Source: Antennarius striatus (lineage: Eukaryota > Chordata > Actinopteri > Lophiiformes > Antennariidae). From it: DNA of 64,000 nucleotides. The notes beneath the pieces are model-generated. The model saw only the letters and a list, made by a program, of their open reading frames with translations. It had not been told where the DNA came from and made no database searches. Below, in pieces: positions 1 to 11,800 of this stretch (position 1 is its first letter; every line of letters starts with the position of its first letter). The translations under genes and the position numbers were made by a program. The stretch lies in NCBI RefSeq assembly GCF_040054535.1, contig NC_090794.1, forward strand, positions 6,673,001 through 6,737,000. Reading direction: 5' to 3'.

Positions 1-282
1 TAATAGTGTCTAAAAATAAATTGGTCAAAAGTGTACGTACTTTGACCAAAAAATAAATTTCCCACAATGCAGTAATGCAGCCCATTTTAACACTGACAAA
101 AATGTTTTGAACAAAGTTAATGTCTTAACTTGTGTTTGATGTCATTTCCCTTTATTCACTTGTATAGTTTGATGTGTGATTACCGATAGAATCAATTTTA
201 CAGTTAGAAGTGACCACAGCATCATGTTCTCTCTTGTAAAACGTTGTCTCGTGTTGTGTGAATCTTTTTTCCTCACCTCTAG
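1..282 (+). other. kif13b: kif13b intron, 3' part
   Basis: AT-rich intron sequence before the first exon in the window. It ends in a pyrimidine-rich tract and an AG at 281-282, directly before an FHA-domain exon. No other gene is seen in it. Earlier exons, including those for the motor domain, lie before the window. Confidence 0.8.
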
Positions 283-500
283 AACGTGTGTGAACGGAGC
301 CGTCGTCACCAGTCCAGTCCAGATTCACCACGGCGACCGAATCCTGTGGGGAAACAATCACTTCTTCAGGTCTGTTTCTCCTGCAGAGTGCTAACTCTCA
401 CCCTGTTTCTGACGCTCACACATTTCCCAAAACCCATCAATATGTCTCCTCCTATTTTTGGTCACATCACACTTCCTCTAACTTTTGCTAAATCTTTCAC

Positions 501-536
<36 letters not shown>

Positions 537-726
537 ATCAGCCTGCCGAAGCATATGGTCCGCGCGGGAGGTGAGGAAGAGGATGGCATTGCTGCGATAA
601 AGACGTGTCTGAGCGCCGACCGGCTGGAGGTGGACTTCGATACGTCTAGCGACGTGTCGAGTGAGCTGAGCTTTGGCTATGAGTTTGCCCAGGCTGAAGT
701 CATGATGAAAGGGATGGGGAACAACG
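283..726 (+). CDS. kif13b: kif13b exons for the C-terminal FHA domain and following acidic linker
   Basis: Two exons, 283-369 and 536-726. The first encodes the FHA core strands with the motifs TCVNG, IHHGDRILWG and NNHFF, a near match to the KIF13 phosphothreonine-binding FHA fold. The arginine after NNHFF is split across the intron (AG|G). The second exon encodes an acidic, serine-rich linker (DTSSDVSSELSFGYEFAQAE). The intron between them ends in a (CA)n tract that runs directly into the acceptor AG, so it has no ordinary pyrimidine tract. Confidence 0.95.
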
Positions 727-2805
727 GTGAGTCAGCGGTGAAGATGAAGGTGTCCTCCATCTAGAAAGTGAAGCACTTATTGTGAAATTAATTAAATTTC
801 GGGGAAAAAAAGGCATTTTAAAATCTATGAAACTGTTAGATTTTAGAAAATTTTAACGTGTAGTCGCCAATAAGCTCGCCCGTCCAGGTTGAAGGATTTG
901 ATGAATGCTAAATGGGTTCATGCGTAGATTTACTCCGTGTGATCTAAAAATCCTGGACATGGGAGTGGAAATCTGCAAACCCGTGTTTTTCTGACCGCTG
1001 ACCTCTCCTCGACATGTGAATAACTCAAATGGCTCCATCAGTATTTTCATGTTCATCATAACCTCCTCTTCCCCCCCACCCGTCATGTAATCGGCTCCTC
1101 CTACGCCTCAGACCCCTTGCAGTCAGTGTTGCAGACCCTGGAGAGGCAGCACGAGGAGGAGAAGCGCTGCGCCCTGGAGCGACAGAGGCTGATGTACGAA
1201 CAGGAGCTGCAGCAGCTCCGCCAGAGGCTGACCCCGGAGAAACCCCCCCTCCTGTTGGAACCGACGGGCCTGTCGCCTAACGCCACGGCTGCTGCAACGT
1301 CACCCAGCTCCAGCAAGCGCAAGAGGCGCTGGAGCGAGGACAGGTGAGATTCTACTGGACGGCTGATGGATTTCTGTTGGTCAAAGCTTTTATAAAACTG
1401 TGTTTGCTCGGTTCAGGGAAGCGATGATGACTCGCAGCCTGCGGCGCCTGAAGGAGCAGATAGTTCGGGCCAACCTGCTGGCGCAGGAGGCGGGCTTCAT
1501 AGCCGAGGAGCTAAACAAGAGGACAGAGTACCTGGTCACTCTACAGATACCTGCTGCCAACCTGGACGCCAACAGGAAGGTAAGATAGGAGATAAAGATC
1601 GCACAAAAAGTTGCTTTTAGAATCGAAAACTTAAGCAACGGAACAATCAAGGAATGAAATGTCAAAGTTCCAGCACTCTTTTTGATTGACGGATTAGATT
1701 TATGAGTTTTAACTCTTTCTGATTTGATTCTCACAGGCGTGTGGGAGCTGCCGCACAATGTGGTCATGAAATTTATTCTGAATTTGAAATGAACCAGTCC
1801 TGTTTGCAGTGTGTCAGCTGGTGCTAGACTGCGTTGATACAGTTTTATTGTCATCATTTTAAGTGGACTCACGGATGTTTACTTACGGTGGACATCAGAG
1901 ATAATGAGGAGGTAATAAGGTCCTCAGGAAGTGAGAGCAGGAAGGAATTCTTAATGAGTCCAACGGAAATGCGCGTTCTCTGTCAGCGCGTTCAGATTTT
2001 GACCCGGAGAGGAGGTCTGAATTTTGATGTGAAATGCTGCGGGCGTTGAAGGTTTTTAAAGTACTTTAATTGCCTTCTTAAATCAACCGTTGCATCTCCT
2101 CTAAAGGGAATCTGGTAAGAAAGTACCTCCCAGAGCACGGACGGCAAAAATGTGTTTTGTGATCTGTTGGATTTTTATGCCAGTGTGAATAAAAGCAATC
2201 AGTAGGTTTCTCCCCCCCCCCCCCTCACAGCGTGATGTCGTGCTGAGCGAACCGGCCATCCAGGTTCGGCGTAAAGGTAAAGGGAAGCAGATCTGGGCCC
2301 TGGAAAAGATGGAGAACAGGCTGGTGGACATGAGGGAGCTCTACCAGGAGTGGAAGGACTACGATGAAGACAACCCAGTGAGTGAACAGAGATCAGACTG
2401 TGTTTGGTGCAAAGACAAATCAGTCAGATTTCACATCACTGGTTGTCTGAAGGAGCAGTTTACACAAAAATGAGAATTCACTCATTTTCTGCTCACTTCC
2501 TGGTTCATCTTGAGGTTTAGATCAGGATGAAGCTAAACTCATTCAGTGCTGTGTTCCCCTGTCATCCAAACTCGTTCTGTCTGTCAGGTGATGGGGTCCT
2601 ATTTCAAGCGCGCCGACCCGTTCTTCGACGAACAGGAGAACCACAGTTTGATCGGTGTGGCCAACGTCTTCCTAGCCTGTCTGTTCTACGATGTCAAGCT
2701 GCAGTACGCCGTACCCATCATCAACCAGAAGGGAGAGGTAAGGGCCCGCCGCCTGAAACACAAAGACCAAAACAGAGCTAAAAGACGAGTGGAAGAAACT
2801 TCTCA

Positions 2806-2870
<65 letters not shown>

Positions 2871-5800
2871 AGGTGGCTGGTCGACTGCATGTGGAGGTGT
2901 GGCGGGGTACGGAGGGCTCAGAGGAAGAAGATCCAAGTCAGTCTGTCGCTCAGCAGAACGTCACAGACGGAGACCCACAGGAGCGCAGACTGGACTGTGT
3001 GGTAAGAAGTTAATCTAGCGGATTATCACGTGATTTAATCTGAATGAGACTACATCCACAAAGAAAGAAGGATGGAAAACCCTTTTTAATGTCCTAGTAC
3101 ATAATTACAGAAACGTATTATTTTAATTCTCAACATAAGATAGGAGGAATCTTAGATTTATCTGTATGGATCATAGTTTGTATGTATCAGGGAGTGTTTT
3201 GTCAAGTTAATCAAGGGTTTCACTAATTCTTATTCTAAAATAATGATGTTAGTAACTACTGGAGAAGTGAAAGTTAAGAGGTCATTCAAGGCTTTCACAA
3301 GTCAGGAAGCTGGTGTAACGTTTCTTTCATCTTCTGTTCTAAATCAGATTTGAATCATAATTAACACAGCTACCAAACAGCTCAGATCTGTGTGTTAATA
3401 CGCTTCTGTGTTTAGGCCCCGAGTTCCTTTATGATGCAGTAGCTGCTGTGGATCAGTGAGGTACCCTCAGTGATGCCGGTGGGAGAACAGGTCCAGATTA
3501 ATATTGTATCTGGCAGGCAGTCAGATCGTCAATGCGTCCCTCCATTGTGAGGTTGTTGGAGCTCGCTGTGCTGTGAAATGTCACCAGTTTAATGAAGTCT
3601 GGCTCGGCTTTCTGTCCTGGTCGTATCTCACAGCTGTTTTTTCTGTCTGTCTGAAGGAATTTCCAGTTAATTCTAATGAAGTTCAGACACTTCTAAAGAA
3701 ATCTTCCTGTGATTTCATGTCTGGTGATCAAAACATGATGTTTACCATTAACCACGCAGGTGAGTGAATTTCCTCGCCTCCTCTCTCTCTCTCAGGTGAA
3801 AATCCTCCAGGCAAGTGGTCTTCCTCGCCACCTGTCCAACTTCGTCTTCTGTCAGTACCACTTCTGGGGGCTGGAAGAGCCGGTGTTCATCGCTCCGGAG
3901 GTGGAGGCTTCCAGCTCACCCTCCACCTCCAGAGACCCTCAGTGTACTGTGGTCTTCGACAATGCCAAGGTAACACCAATATTTATCCCATTCCACAGAA
4001 ACACACTATCAAAATGCACTTTTGTCACTCCTTCAGTTATATTCCTCCTTTTTTTTCACATTTTTAAAGTCATAGAGAAAATCAGCCTCTATTTATGCAT
4101 TTGTGTCCTCCTTGAATCACATTTAGGAGCTGTCGGTGTCAGTGACGGAAGATTTTGTGGAGTTTTCATCGGAGGGAGCAGTGGCCATCGAAGTGTACGG
4201 ACACAAGCAGGCCAACCATCGCAGGAACCTGGCACTGTGGGACCTGGGAGTGATTCAAGCCAAGACCAGGTCCCTCAGAGAAAGGTGCGAGACCAACCAT
4301 CACATGACTGTACAGTCATCAAAATGAGTGGAGAGGATGCTTCAAGCTTTTTTGTGTGCGGTAGTCTGTATTTTAGAAAAGAACAAAATGAGGCTTCATT
4401 GGGTGTTTCCCAGTGAAGACGCTACGTGAGCACTGACCTGTACCCGTAGGTGGAGCGAGGTGACCCGCCGGCTGGAGCTGTGGGTGCAGCTGATGGAGCT
4501 GAACGAAGCAGGAGAGTTCACAGCCGTAGAGGTTCTTCCTGCTAAAGATGTGTGCACAGGAGGAATCTTCCAGCTCAGACAGGTATCATGAATTTATTCC
4601 ATCTTTTCACTACCTCTTTGTGATTTAAGATTATTCCACTCGCCACCTTTCATGACCATGTGCTCCTCTCGTGTGAATCAGGGTCAGTCCCGTCGGGTCC
4701 GGATGGAGGTGCGTTCCGTTCCAGACTCGGGCACCATGCCCCTCATCGCCACCTCCATCCTCTCCGTATCCATTGGAGACGTCAAGGTCCGACAGGCACG
4801 TCTCTCCAAAGGCAACGAGTCTCAATGGGTGAGGAGACCATCAGGTCACTGAATATACTGAACGAGGGATATTGTCTAAAAATGAAATGACCTACCTTTC
4901 CATTCTAACGGCACCGTTTTTATGGTTTTGTTTGATCTAAACTGTTTCTTTCTTAATGACACTGACAGGGTGGAGATGAGGAAATGGACAGTTACCATGT
5001 AAGTAGACGATCAACCATAAGGATCCTTCAATGCTCTCTGATAATGAAAAGAAATTGCTTTGTGCTCAACTCTGGAAGTGCTTCTCTGTAGTAAAGCCTG
5101 TCATAAAACTACTTACTACTTTACGTCTGATCTGAGTAGGAGGTGGACCTGGAGAGGATGAGGGAGCAGTGGCTGGACATCCTCACCCAGAGGCAGGAGT
5201 ATCTGGACCAGCAGCTGCAGAAGATAGTTAGCAAAGCAGGTAGAGTCACAAATGATTGATGGCAGAAATATCTGCACTCATCTCCTTTCTTGTCAGGCTA
5301 CTCTGTGTAATGGAGCTTTGAAAACCCACCTGGCGCTTCATTCATTCACTGGGACGTTCATTTGCAGTCCACTTTAATGTTAAGCACGGTGAAAAAAAAT
5401 TCTCAGCACTCAGTAATACTGTAATTATCTAATTATTACCCTATAAAACTTTAGAGTTTTACACTGTAAAAAAATATATCCAACATTTACTGTGTAGGTA
5501 ATCCATGCCTGATTCCATTATATTCAGAACCGTTCACCGCTAGCGAGAGAAGAGGATGCATCAGCTGATCTGTTGTTTGTCTCTTTGTGTCGTCTTGTGT
5601 ACACGCCTGTAGATAAATCCGAGGATGATCTCGAAAGGGAGTCCCAGTTGCTGGAATGTCGACTGACGCTCACTGAGGAACGCAACGCCGTCCTGGTGCC
5701 ATCGGCTGGCAGCGGCATCCCGGGGGCGCCAGTGGAGAGGTGAGTGTGTGTGTGTGTGTGTGTCTTGGCCTGTTGGGAAATACACTGTGATGTTAACTGA

Positions 5801-8800
5801 TGAGTTTCCATTTCTTTCTTTTTACTCCACCACACTCACGTGAAAGTCACAGTTAATGTTAAACATCCCAAAATATTTGTAAAACTGATGAGCCAAAGAC
5901 GCATCGTGTGGATTAAAAGGCAAAAAATAGCAGTGAAGTAGTTCAAGTTAAATTAGATTTACAGGATTTCTAACATAATTCTTGCTTCTCCACAGGGTTC
6001 CTGTTCCTGGGATGGAAACACACGTCCCCGTCCTCTTCCTGGACCTCAGTGGTATGTTATCATCATGTTACCACCCAACATCCCTTGTGTTCGCAACACT
6101 GACTTTGTAATAATGATTTTGTTGCCCTCCAGCTGATGATTTCCAGTCCAGCCTTACAGCCCCTCTGGCTGGGGGGCTAGATGCATTGCTCGGTGGGGAG
6201 GAGCACGGCGACTTCTTTGACCTTCACATTGTGAAACACTACAGTCCAGAGGTGAGGTGGAGATTGGTATTCAGTGTGTTGAGCCTCCCTTTGCCCAAAC
6301 GTACGGGTGGATGAATTTTAGCTGTGTGTTTTCTCATGTGGTCCAGGTGAAGGTGGAGGCTTCCTGGGATTCTACGGTCCACGAGTGCCCCCAGCTGAGT
6401 CGCGTGATGTCAGCTGACCAGAGGATCTACCTGACGGTCACCGCCGTGGTCCAGCTGAGCCACCCGGCCCACATGCAGCTGGTGCTCAGGAAGCGCATCT
6501 GCGTCAGCGTTGTTGGGAGACAGGTTGGTGGTCCTCGAGAAGCAAGCAGACGCTTTTCTGCTCCGTTTTTTTTTTTTTTTAAATCCCATGAGGTAACGAG
6601 TTGATGTGAGGACATGTGGTTATGCGGCAGGGCTTCGCTCAGAGTCTGCTGAAGAGGATGTCTCAGCGCAGCACCATCCCTGGCTGTGGAGTCACCTTTG
6701 AAATAGTTTCTAACATCCCAGGGGTGAGTTCCTCATCATGAGGGTATTTGTTGGACAGTAAAACAAACATCACATCCTTCATTGGTGACATTATTTCTGA
6801 CCAGTAGAATAGTGAACATTAAATGTACATGACAGACTGATTTTTCCTCATTTTTATAAGAAGAATCAACTATTGAAGGTATTTAGAGAGGGAAAATAAG
6901 CAGAAACAAGTAGATAAATCCTTAATAAGATGGAAATGCTATGAACCAGAGGCATCAGATGTGTAAACAACCAGAGATGGTGGTTAAAGTCACACTTACA
7001 TGTTTTATGTATGTGGGCCTTCGTGTTTCATTTCTACTCACTATTATTGAATAATTCATGGTGATTGGTTGCTTTGTGTGGTGTTTGGAGTAATCTCTGC
7101 TCTGTGTTTATTATTGATCTGTAATTGCGTTTCTACTTCAGCTCAGCTCATGGATTTAAACTGAAATCATGTCCGCAGTGGAAGCTCGGAACAGACTTTG
7201 TAATAAAAACTTCAGCTCTTTGTGTGGGAAGCTAAGGTTTGTGGGAGACAGGGTCATGTGACACCCCATCAGACACCGGCAGGCTGAAACAAGAGCTGAC
7301 ACACCGCACAGTAATTAGCAGCCTATCCCTTAATATTCTGTCCCCCTTCTCCTGCAGGACATCCATGGTCCAGAGGACAGGGAGATGTTGGCCAGGCTGG
7401 CTGCCAGCACCGAGGACGACCAATCAGCGGATAGCGAGGCAGCCATAGAGAAATATCTGCGCAGTGTCCTGGCTGTGGAGAACATCCTCACTCTGGACAG
7501 ACTTAGACAGGTTAGGACGAGTAGTTCACACCTGAAAAAACACAAATCAAATACTCTTTTCCCGAAAGGAAGGAAACTGAATCAGCTCCACTGTCTTTTA
7601 TTTTTTATAATACTATTATGTGTGTGTGAGTGAATAATGAACACAAGCCACTGATCACCTGGCTCCATCGTCAATAGCCTTAACAGTCATGTGGAGTGGT
7701 GGTTTTTTATTACGTGGAAATGTTACTTTTATTTATTAGATGTATTGCATAGGCTGTTTCAAATATTGTGAATTAGTTTTTCAAATGTCAATGATACTGA
7801 AGCAGTTATAATTGGATATTTAAATATCAAAGGAAAAAGATGAATATAAACAACAAGACTGAGAAACGTCTCTGCAGAGTTATAATTTCACTGTATGAAC
7901 CTGGACTGGGAGAAAATGACTTTCGTTAATTTAGTCATGTTTGCCAAAGTATGATTCAACAAAGCACACCAAACATAAGCAACTGGAACAATCCAAAAAT
8001 AAACCGTCTGCTCGGACGCGGCCTCTGATGGATTCGTTGTAGGCTCAGAACTCGTCGACACCCAGAAACACTCTTGGTGTTAAAGAACACAGAATCCTCT
8101 CACTGAAGCCCTAAAAATAGCATTCAGGACAGTCATAGTGTTTCAGTGAATCACTAAATTAGAAACACTTCCTTGTCTGTATGCAGGAAGTGGCGGTGAA
8201 GGAACAACTGGCTCTGAAAGGGAAAGCTGCTCGATGCAGTCTGAGCTCTCCACACATCAACCAGGTGAGGAGGAAGATTGGTGCTCTGTGTGTTTATTTA
8301 TTCCTTGTTAACTTTTTTGTTTGCTGCTTCATTTAGTCTAGTTTCTCCTTCCCTGCTAGTAACCAGTCTCACTGCTGTTGACCTGTCTCACTGCTGTTGA
8401 CCTGTCTCACTGCTGTTGACCTGTCCCACTGCTGCTGACTTGTCTCACTAACACTGACTCTAACCCTTTAACCAGCTGTCAGCCAGCAGTCTGGAGCTCG
8501 ACTCCACCACTCACAAACTCAATGATTTCAAGGTGAGACATGAACGTCATGACCTCAAGTCATATCATATCATATATCATATCATATCATATCATATCAT
8601 ATCATATCATCACATGAAGACCAAAGCTAAATCAAATTAATATAGGTAATAGATAGATGGTTGGATAGTTCACCTTCTGAGCACTGCCGAGGTGCCCTTT
8701 AGCAAGGCACCAAATCACAAGCTGCATGTAGAGCACAGTGTGACTTCCCTTCATGCATGGATACAGGCCCAATATGGGTGTGTGTCTGTGTGTGTGTGTG

Positions 8801-11800
8801 CGTGTGTGTGTGTGTGTGGCCTGTATATAAAATAATTTTCTCATAAGAATGATTAAAGTACGTTAAAAAAATGTTCAAAGATAAACGGGGAGGCCAGTAT
8901 GGAGTATAGATTGTGGACTAGTAACTGGAGAGCTGCCGGTTCACCTCGTGGGCACTGCCCTTGAGCCAGGCACACCACTCCAAACTACCCACAGAACGCT
9001 GCCAGATGGCTGCCAAACAGCCCACTATCTCTCAAAGAATTTCCCCATCTGTGGAATTAATAGTCGTCGCTTTCATTAAAGTCTTTAAAAAGACATCTGC
9101 AATTGCAGTTCTTGTCGGTCACCAACAGAGGGTGCTAACAATCAGACGCGCTCATTGTAAACATGTCTGTGTTTGCAGGGCTGGGAGAGCCACCACGACC
9201 TTTCTCTGGTGGCGCCTTTGTCCAGACGCACACTGCCCAGCTCCGTGTCCCAGAGCCTGAACACAGAGACAGGTACGACTGATAAATCTTTATCTGCTAA
9301 TGGATTCTTTCTCTGGCTTTGAATTATCTTTCCCTATTTCCTGCCTTTCATGTCATCTGCTCTGAAATTTGCTTTAGGCAGTGAATAACCACAATCTGTC
9401 CTTTTACTCTCCATCTAAATTTGGCACTTGTTTACTTCCTTGCTAACATACTTCTCAATTTCCCTCCTCCATCTCTGCAATGCTCCTGCACCATCCTTTT
9501 CCTCCTCTCTTCCTCCTCTTTCTCTTCATCCTCTCCATCAGTGCATTCAGGCTTTGCTACGTCTTATCTCCCCTCAGTGAAGGCTGTGCCCAAGCTGCTG
9601 AAGTCACTACTTCCTGGTGGGAAGGAGGACAGTCAAACGCAGACAGCTGTCCATCAGCAGGTAAACTCAGTCAGCACACCGCTCTCTGGATTTAAGCCTG
9701 TATACCGCTTCCTGTTTTATCAGGGATTTAAAGTTTATATGCCTCACTGCAGCCTGAATCTAAATATCCCCTCTAATCAGCAGTCCTAGTCCCTCTGTTG
9801 CCATGGAAACGGGGCTAATGTACACAGAAGACACAAGTAATAAGTAGAGAGTTTACAATGCAGTGAAAAAGAAGGTAGTGGGTGAACATGGTTGCACTGT
9901 CTCACCACCTCCAATCCACTGATCTGTGATCTTTTACCACCAAGACCCTGCAGCTTTTTCACGGGAGCCGAACACCACAGCATCTGATTTGACTGATTAG
10001 CGCTGAGAGCCGCGCGGGGAAGCTAATCTGGGAAGTCACATGCAGTGACGTTTGTTTTGGTCGGAACCTGCTGCGGCTTTTTGGTGTCTCGTTTGAGTCC
10101 ATCGCCCCAATTAGCGCTTCGCTGATATCCCTGCCACAGACGTTAAGAAACCAAAGCTTTAACAGGCTGCAAATCAACAGGATGATGACTGATCGCAGCG
10201 CAGAGCTCAACACATAGCTCAATTATATTCAGTCAATTGATTCAATTCAATTTATGAATTTTTGGTTACATTATTAACACAAAAGCATCTCTGACTTTGT
10301 AAAATCCTGAAATACTTGACTATTTACTGAATGGCATGAAGCTGGTGGCTCTTCTTTATTAGTCTTTCCAAATTCTGTGGCATCAGTTCCAAGGTAGCTC
10401 GACACCACATGCTTTACTTTTTTCAATGTTTGCTATGACATTTAATTGAGATATTCACGTCCAACAGGAACTCATTTGAACTGACTTTTCATTATACGTC
10501 AACAGAAGCAGGTTTTAAATTTCATTCCAAAGCAAAATACCTCTGCATCCATTAATGAAACCCTGTAAAACTTTGTACGGATATTTTTACATCCCGCTTC
10601 AAAGTGGTGATGTATTGTAATTGTCAGTGTTTGTGTATTCGTCCGTCCGTTAGTCCACCAAATATCTTCACTCTCTGACTGCCTTGGTTGTAGTTGGCAT
10701 TGGGAGGATGACTTTTCCCCTAACACACACTAATATCACACCATCACCTTTATTGTAGGTGAATGTTGTGTCTAAAAATGTACACATAAAGCCTGAAACC
10801 TATGGGATCAAAATCCTGCAACATCAGGAACCTGTTTGTTTTGCTAAAATGCTAAAAATGATGAATATGCTAACATGGTAAACCTGCTTGTTAGCATTGT
10901 TGGTGTGAACAGATTAGCATTGGACCTACAGTAGCCTCATTTTTACAGGCTGAGTAGTTTATAAAATCAGCTGGGAATGGTTTTCATGTTGATTTATCTC
11001 CAACAGGAAATAGTATTGTTTCCAGCTCAGGGGATTCATCCGGAGCAGACTTCTGCAATTAACAAAATGATCGTTCGTACGATAAAGAGATTTGAAATGG
11101 AAACATAATTCGAGCTAATTTCCATACACCTTGAAGTCTTAAATCTTGATCCTCGCAGACAGGACCTGATGGATTCAGACATTCTCTCCTCAGATCTCTT
11201 TGAATCCACACAAATAAAGTCTGATTTTGATGTGTTGGCGTTGTTCGACTCTAATGAAAGGACAGCAGGTGCCTTTGGACATTAAAGGAAGTATCTGACC
11301 TACCGTGTCAACCCACAGGTTTACTGTCCTGAGCCAGAAAGGGACAGGATTCATGTGTTTGACCTGCTCTGCGGTGACAAACACATCGTTCATGTAGGTC
11401 GTCAGTCTGCTCAGAGCAAAAACACCAAGACCCAAATCAAACCACTTCATTTTGATCAGCGGGGTTTAAAGGATGAAGCCTTAATTCCCTCTGAATGTGG
11501 TGTCGGGGATGCATACGAGTCTAACAATCATCCTGATTAACATCCTGTGACTGTGACTGGGAAGAAGCACAGTTAACAATTATCCTAATTTAGTCAACAT
11601 CTTAAATGATCTCAACGTTAACATGTTGATTTGTTTTTTTATCAACCTCTTCACAAATGAAGCAAATCAAACACTCTTTAATCATCTGATCTTATCAAAT
11701 GTTGAAGAGAGAACTGGAATACTGAATAAAAGAGTTCGGGTGCGATTATCCTGATTGTTTTCACTGAAGCCATCTGATGAACAAATATTTTTATTGCACA

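Noticed and set aside
2546..3018. Long open frames through the (TG)n tract giving poly-Cys-Val
   Set aside because: They are an artefact of the repeat, joined to flanking kif13b exon sequence. The same applies to frames at 37,116, 41,902 and 57,612-58,036, and to the poly-Ile-Tyr frame at 35,570.
8362..8452. CRISPR-like array
   Set aside because: It is a head-to-tail 19-bp minisatellite without spacers, in a vertebrate intron.
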